DNA from: an uncultured bacterium | Lineage (GTDB): Bacteria; Cyanobacteriota; Vampirovibrionia; Gastranaerophilales; Gastranaerophilaceae | Length of the DNA stretch: 9,363 nt | Direction of reading: 5' to 3' | NCBI GenBank assembly: GCA_949299435.1 | Contig: CASGAK010000179.1 | Span: 1 to 9,363, forward strand | Part shown: positions 6,367-9,363 of the stretch, in pieces | Layout: every line of letters starts with the position of its first letter | Position numbering within the stretch: the stretch's first letter is position 1 | Program-made: the position numbers and the translations under genes | The notes under the pieces: generated by a model | The model's input: only the letters and a program-made list of their open reading frames with translations | The model's database searches: none | Told to the model about the DNA's origin: nothing

Positions 6367-7434
6367 ATGATGACAGAAAAAAAATATTACCAAGGATTAA
6401 TTAATACATTCAAAGAATACTTACCCGTAAGTGATTCTACACCGATAGTGACTTTAAATGAAGGTAATACACCACTTATCAAAGCTGAAAACTTAGCTAA
6501 AAAAATCGGGCTGGACGCAGAAATTTATCTTAAATTTGAAGGCTGTAACCCGACAGGAAGCTTTAAAGATCGCGGCATGACAATGGCAGTATCAAAGGCA
6601 AAAGAAGCAGGATCTGGGGCAATAATTTGCGCTTCTACGGGTAATACTTCAGCTTCAGCCGCAGCATATGGGGCAAAAGCAGGCATGAGAACCTTTGTAC
6701 TTATCCCTGACGGATATATTGCACTTGGCAAATTATCTCAAGCGATGATGTATGGTGCTGAAATTATTGCAATCCAAGGAAACTTTGATGAAGCATTGGA
6801 ATTGGTAAGAAAAATAGCTGATGAATACCCGATTACTTTGGTAAATTCAGTAAACCCATATAGGATTGAAGGTCAAAAAACAGGTGCTTTTGAAATTATC
6901 AATTCACTTGGTCAGGCACCTGATTATCATTTTATTCCTGTAGGAAATGCAGGTAATATAACAGCTTATTGGAAAGGTTATAAAGAATGGTACAATTCAG
7001 GCAAAATTTCTGCACTTCCAAAAATGATGGGATTTGAAGCAGAAGGGGCTGCTGCGATTGTAAAAGGTGAAAGAATTTTAAAACCTGAAACTCTAGCGAC
7101 AGCAATAAGAATAGGTAATCCGGCTAGCTGGAAATTTGCCGAAGCTGCCCGTGATGAAAGTGACGGTATGATTAACTTTGTAACAGATGAAGAAATCGTA
7201 AAAGCATACAAGCTAATCGCTTCATCTGAGGGTGTCTTGGCAGAACCTGCATCAGCGGCATCAGTTGCAGGACTTATAAAAGTTAAAGATCAAATTAAGT
7301 CAGGATCAAAAATTGTTTGTATTTTGACAGGTAACGGTTTGAAAGATCCAGATAATGCTATTAAATATTCTAATGCAGATGTTAAAAAGACAACGTCTGA
7401 TATGACAGATATACTAAGAGCAATGAATATTTAG
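6367..7434 (+). CDS. thrC: Threonine synthase
   Basis: This is a PLP enzyme turning O-phospho-homoserine into threonine. It has 355 residues, the short class typical of Bacillus, cyanobacteria and relatives, not the long E. coli/yeast form. Seen are NEGNTPLIKA (31-40), the PLP lysine Lys67 in GSFKDRGM (64-71), CASTGNTSASAAAYGAKAG (88-106) that holds the phosphate of the substrate, the PVGNAGN phosphate loop of PLP, and EGVLAEPASAASVAG near the C-terminal third. AGAGGA (6354-6359) precedes the ATG and overlaps the hom stop, tying translation of the two genes. A second ATG follows directly; the first has slightly better spacing. Homoserine kinase, the step between hom and thrC, is not in the window. 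Confidence 0.96.
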   Translation: MMTEKKYYQGLINTFKEYLPVSDSTPIVTLNEGNTPLIKAENLAKKIGLDAEIYLKFEGCNPTGSFKDRGMTMAVSKAKEAGSGAIICASTGNTSASAAAYGAKAGMRTFVLIPDGYIALGKLSQAMMYGAEIIAIQGNFDEALELVRKIADEYPITLVNSVNPYRIEGQKTGAFEIINSLGQAPDYHFIPVGNAGNITAYWKGYKEWYNSGKISALPKMMGFEAEGAAAIVKGERILKPETLATAIRIGNPASWKFAEAARDESDGMINFVTDEEIVKAYKLIASSEGVLAEPASAASVAGLIKVKDQIKSGSKIVCILTGNGLKDPDNAIKYSNADVKKTTSDMTDILRAMNI

Positions 7435-7446
7435 TTAAAGTTGTAG

Positions 7447-7487
7447 GGGAGAGGGGCACCCGAGAATAACGCTCCTGTAAGTGTTTT
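7447..7487 (+). other. GC-rich folded element after thrC, possible weak terminator or small RNA
   Basis: A GC-rich island sits in an AT-rich intergenic region. GGGAG (7447-7451) can pair with CTCCT (7472-7476) around GGG/CCC (7453-7455 with 7459-7461). An alternative fold pairs AACGCT (7468-7473) with AGTGTT (7480-7485) and ends in a short T run, then further T tracts at 7494-7499 and 7504-7510. The two folds exclude each other. It may be a weak terminator for hom-thrC; its role is otherwise unknown. Confidence 0.35.
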
Positions 7488-7524
7488 AAAAAGTTTTTTA
7501 GCATTTTTTTAATTTTATTTATCA

Positions 7525-7562
7525 ATAAACCCTCCTATAAATTAAATTATGGGAGGGTTTAT
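7525..7562. terminator. Strong stem-loop between convergent thrC and metG
   Basis: ATAAACCCTCC (7525-7535) pairs with GGAGGGTTTAT (7552-7562), extended inward by T-G and four A-T pairs to a six-base loop (7541-7546), giving about 16 pairs. On the plus strand only the TTT of the arm and mixed AT bases follow, and on the minus strand the T run is also poor. It lies where two convergent transcripts must end, so it most likely acts in both directions, or protects 3' ends. Confidence 0.65.
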
Positions 7563-7583
7563 AAAAATATGTTTTAAATTTAA

Positions 7584-9167
7584 TTATTTTTTGCTTTTAT
7601 CAGCTAATTCACTGTCCATTCTTAAAAATACTGGTTTGATGTCCTCTTTTGAAATCAATTTGCCGAGTTTTAAGTTTTTAGTTCCCAATTTATCAAGATT
7701 TGCGGATTTCAAATCAAATGACAGTTGAGAAGCCATTCTTTGAGCGATATTCGGACAATATGGATAAATGAGTGCTGATACTATGCACATAATTTCTAAA
7801 ACGGTTGTCAAAACTTGTCCGCACTCTCTCATTTTTTCTTCTTTAGCCAATGTCCAAGGTGCATTGTCAGTTACGTATTTGTTTGTCATATCGACAAGCT
7901 GGATAATTTCGTTGCCTGCTTCTGCTATTTCAAAGTTATCAAAATGGCTTTTTACAAGATCGATTTTATTTTTTGCAGCTTGTAAAAGACTTCTTGAACC
8001 TGGAACAAGCTCGTTTTCGTTCACGTCAAATTCAGCTTTGATTTCGCCGTCAAAGTATTTTACAAGCATTGAAAGGGTTCTGTTCAAAAGGTTACCCATA
8101 GAGTTTGCAAGATGAGCATTAACTTTTTCTTTGAAATCGTCGTCAGAATAGTTTCCGTCTTTTCCGCAAGGGGCAGATACTGCCATGTAATAGCGGAAAG
8201 GATCAGGAATATCCAATTCGAAATTTTTCAAAACATCAGTTGGCGCAATTACGTTTCCTAATGATTTTGACATTTTGCTTTCATCGATTGTAATCCAACC
8301 GTGAGCGAAAATATGTTTTGGTAATGGCAAATCAAGTGCCAATAAAAATGCAGGCCAGTATATGCTGTGGAATTTGAGGATATCTTTACCTATTACTTGC
8401 ACATCAGCAGGCCAGTATTTTTTGAAGTTTTCTGAAGGATTTTCAGTATCATATCCAAGAGCTGTAATGTAGTTTGAAAGTGCATCGATCCATACATAAA
8501 TTGTTTGTTCCGGATCGTCAATTACATTTATTGCCCATTGAACATTATCTTTAGAACGTGATACTGAAATGTCTTGAATATCTTCTAATTGGTTCAACAC
8601 TTCATTTGCTCTGAATTGTGGAACGATAAAGTCAGGATTTTCTTTGATGTGTTTGATGATTGCATCTTTGTATTTTGTAAGTTTGAAGAAATAATTTTCT
8701 TCACTTACAAGTTCAGGTTTTTTCAAGTGATCAGGACAAAGTCCGTCTTCTGTCAAATCTTTTTCATTCAAAAAACTCTCACAACCAGAACAGTAAAGCC
8801 CTTCGTATTTGTGTTTGTATATGTCCCCCTGCTCTAGTAATTTTTTAAATATTTTTTGAACAATTGCTTCATGGTCTTCATCAGTTGTTCTGATAAATCT
8901 GTTATAATCGATTCCAAGAGCTTTCCATGCATCTTTGAATGATTGTGCGTTCATATCACAAAGTTCTTTTGGAGTAATTCCCTTTTCAGCAGCAGTTTTT
9001 TGGATTTTAATTCCGTGTTCGTCTGTGCCTGTCAAGAAAAATACATCATCACATCTTTGTGAATAGTGTCTAGCAATAATATCAGTTAAAATCTTTTCAT
9101 AAGCATGACCGATGTGTGGAGCCCCATTTACATAATCTATTGCAGTTGTTAAATAAAATTTTTCCAT
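7584..9167 (-). CDS. metG: Methionyl-tRNA synthetase, short form without C-terminal tRNA-binding domain
   Basis: This enzyme charges tRNA-Met with methionine using ATP. At 527 residues it has the class I Rossmann core with HIGH at 18-21 (GAPHIGHAYE), GTDEHG (47-52), one zinc knuckle between the halves of the catalytic domain (Cys126, Cys129, Cys144, His147), WIDALSNY (226-233), and KMSKS at 298-302, followed by the helical anticodon-binding domain. The protein ends at about 525 in a Lys-rich tail; the EMAP/Trbp111-like domain that makes many bacterial enzymes 640-plus residues and dimeric is absent, so it is probably monomeric. The start is set by AGAGGGA on the minus strand about nine bases before the ATG. 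The leader is about 33 bases, too short for a T-box. It is divergent from a gene starting at 9353. Confidence 0.97.
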   Translation of the reverse strand: MEKFYLTTAIDYVNGAPHIGHAYEKILTDIIARHYSQRCDDVFFLTGTDEHGIKIQKTAAEKGITPKELCDMNAQSFKDAWKALGIDYNRFIRTTDEDHEAIVQKIFKKLLEQGDIYKHKYEGLYCSGCESFLNEKDLTEDGLCPDHLKKPELVSEENYFFKLTKYKDAIIKHIKENPDFIVPQFRANEVLNQLEDIQDISVSRSKDNVQWAINVIDDPEQTIYVWIDALSNYITALGYDTENPSENFKKYWPADVQVIGKDILKFHSIYWPAFLLALDLPLPKHIFAHGWITIDESKMSKSLGNVIAPTDVLKNFELDIPDPFRYYMAVSAPCGKDGNYSDDDFKEKVNAHLANSMGNLLNRTLSMLVKYFDGEIKAEFDVNENELVPGSRSLLQAAKNKIDLVKSHFDNFEIAEAGNEIIQLVDMTNKYVTDNAPWTLAKEEKMRECGQVLTTVLEIMCIVSALIYPYCPNIAQRMASQLSFDLKSANLDKLGTKNLKLGKLISKEDIKPVFLRMDSELADKSKK

Positions 9168-9206
9168 AAAATAGAATCCCTCTTTTACTCTAATTCCTTT
9201 AGAAAA

Positions 9207-9236
9207 ATTGTATCATAAAATAAAAACCGTTGTAAT
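9207..9236 (-). promoter_or_regulatory. Promoter of metG
   Basis: On the minus strand TGA precedes TACAAT (9212 down to 9207), an extended -10. ATTACA (9236 down to 9231) at 18 bases is an acceptable -35. Transcription would begin near 9200, giving a leader of about 33 bases with AGAGGGA before the start. Confidence 0.6.
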
Positions 9237-9276
9237 TAAATATAAAAATAGAAAAATTTGAGATTTTTGACTACCC

Positions 9277-9305
9277 TTGCACGCGATGAAAAAAGTTGTT
9301 ATAAT
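9277..9305 (+). promoter_or_regulatory. Strong promoter for the gene starting at 9353
   Basis: TTGCAC (9277-9282), a 17-base spacer ending in TGT (9297-9299) and a perfect TATAAT (9300-9305) give the best promoter in the window. The expected start near 9312 leaves a leader of about 40 bases with AAGGAG. Confidence 0.75.
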
Positions 9306-9352
9306 AAAAGAGTGTAATAAGAAAACCAAGTAAGGAATGAAAGGAGCTGGAA

Positions 9353-9363
9353 ATGCAGACTAT
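9353..9363 (+). CDS. Start of an unidentified gene, cut by the window edge
   Basis: ATG at 9353 follows AAGGAG (9341-9346) by six bases and a strong promoter, so a gene very likely begins here. Only Met-Gln-Thr and two bases are visible, so its product cannot be named. It is divergent from metG across about 185 bases. Confidence 0.65.

Noticed and set aside
7768..8837. Plus-strand reading frames of 82 and 115 codons inside metG
   Set aside because: They are opposite-strand shadows of a fully conserved gene, lack ribosome binding sites and match nothing recognisable.
9168..9352. T-box or SAM-type riboswitch upstream of metG
   Set aside because: The predicted leader is about 33 bases, with no T-box sequence or long stem. 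The AT-rich inverted stretch near 9250-9270 is upstream of the promoter and weak.
1..9363. CRISPR array, tRNA/rRNA, insertion sequence or prophage
   Set aside because: No regularly spaced repeats, cloverleaf-like segments, transposase or integrase sequences, or terminal inverted repeats were seen on either strand.

Overview
This is a low-GC window from a bacterial chromosome that uses the standard genetic code. Tryptophan is TGG throughout, and the stop codons are TAA or TAG apart from one TGA. The gene set is housekeeping plus a few lineage-type genes. I suspect a gut Melainabacteria/Gastranaerophilales-type genome, based on base composition, mixed translation starts and the style of the small hypothetical protein at 3992. 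That placement is inference and low to moderate in confidence.

Layout, left to right. The 3' end of a peptidoglycan-editing-factor (PgeF/YfiH) gene enters from the left edge. It is followed by a membrane-anchored 395-residue protein with an apparent alpha/alpha-toroid pattern. A bidirectional terminator separates that gene from a convergent gene for a compact GGDEF diguanylate cyclase. The cyclase gene is divergent, across 73 bases, from a stand-alone HD-domain protein that resembles only the C-terminal domain of Ppx/GppA. Next comes a family-2 glycosyltransferase interrupted by an in-frame TGA exactly where related enzymes carry tryptophan, then a 94-residue unrecognised protein with a DGGGGN patch and a basic amphipathic tail. 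After these are an alpha/beta hydrolase, homoserine dehydrogenase (hom) and threonine synthase (thrC). The last full gene, methionyl-tRNA synthetase (metG), lies on the minus strand. The window ends at the start of another plus-strand gene with a strong promoter and ribosome binding site.

How the genes work together. hom and thrC are an operon for the threonine branch, but the intermediate step (homoserine kinase, thrB) is not here. The GGDEF and HD genes may share a regulatory region and both suggest nucleotide signalling, though a functional link is unproven. PgeF, the anchored toroid protein and the glycosyltransferase fit loosely with cell-envelope work.

The most notable signal is regulatory. 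Several genes that begin a transcript (2414, 4315, 5078, possibly 3027) have no Shine-Dalgarno sequence and have a -10 box 5 to 7 bases before the ATG, which predicts leaderless mRNAs. Other genes (399, the cyclase, 3992, thrC, metG, 9353) have ordinary ribosome binding sites. Extended -10 (TGn) promoters recur. No tRNA, rRNA, CRISPR array, insertion sequence or phage gene was seen.
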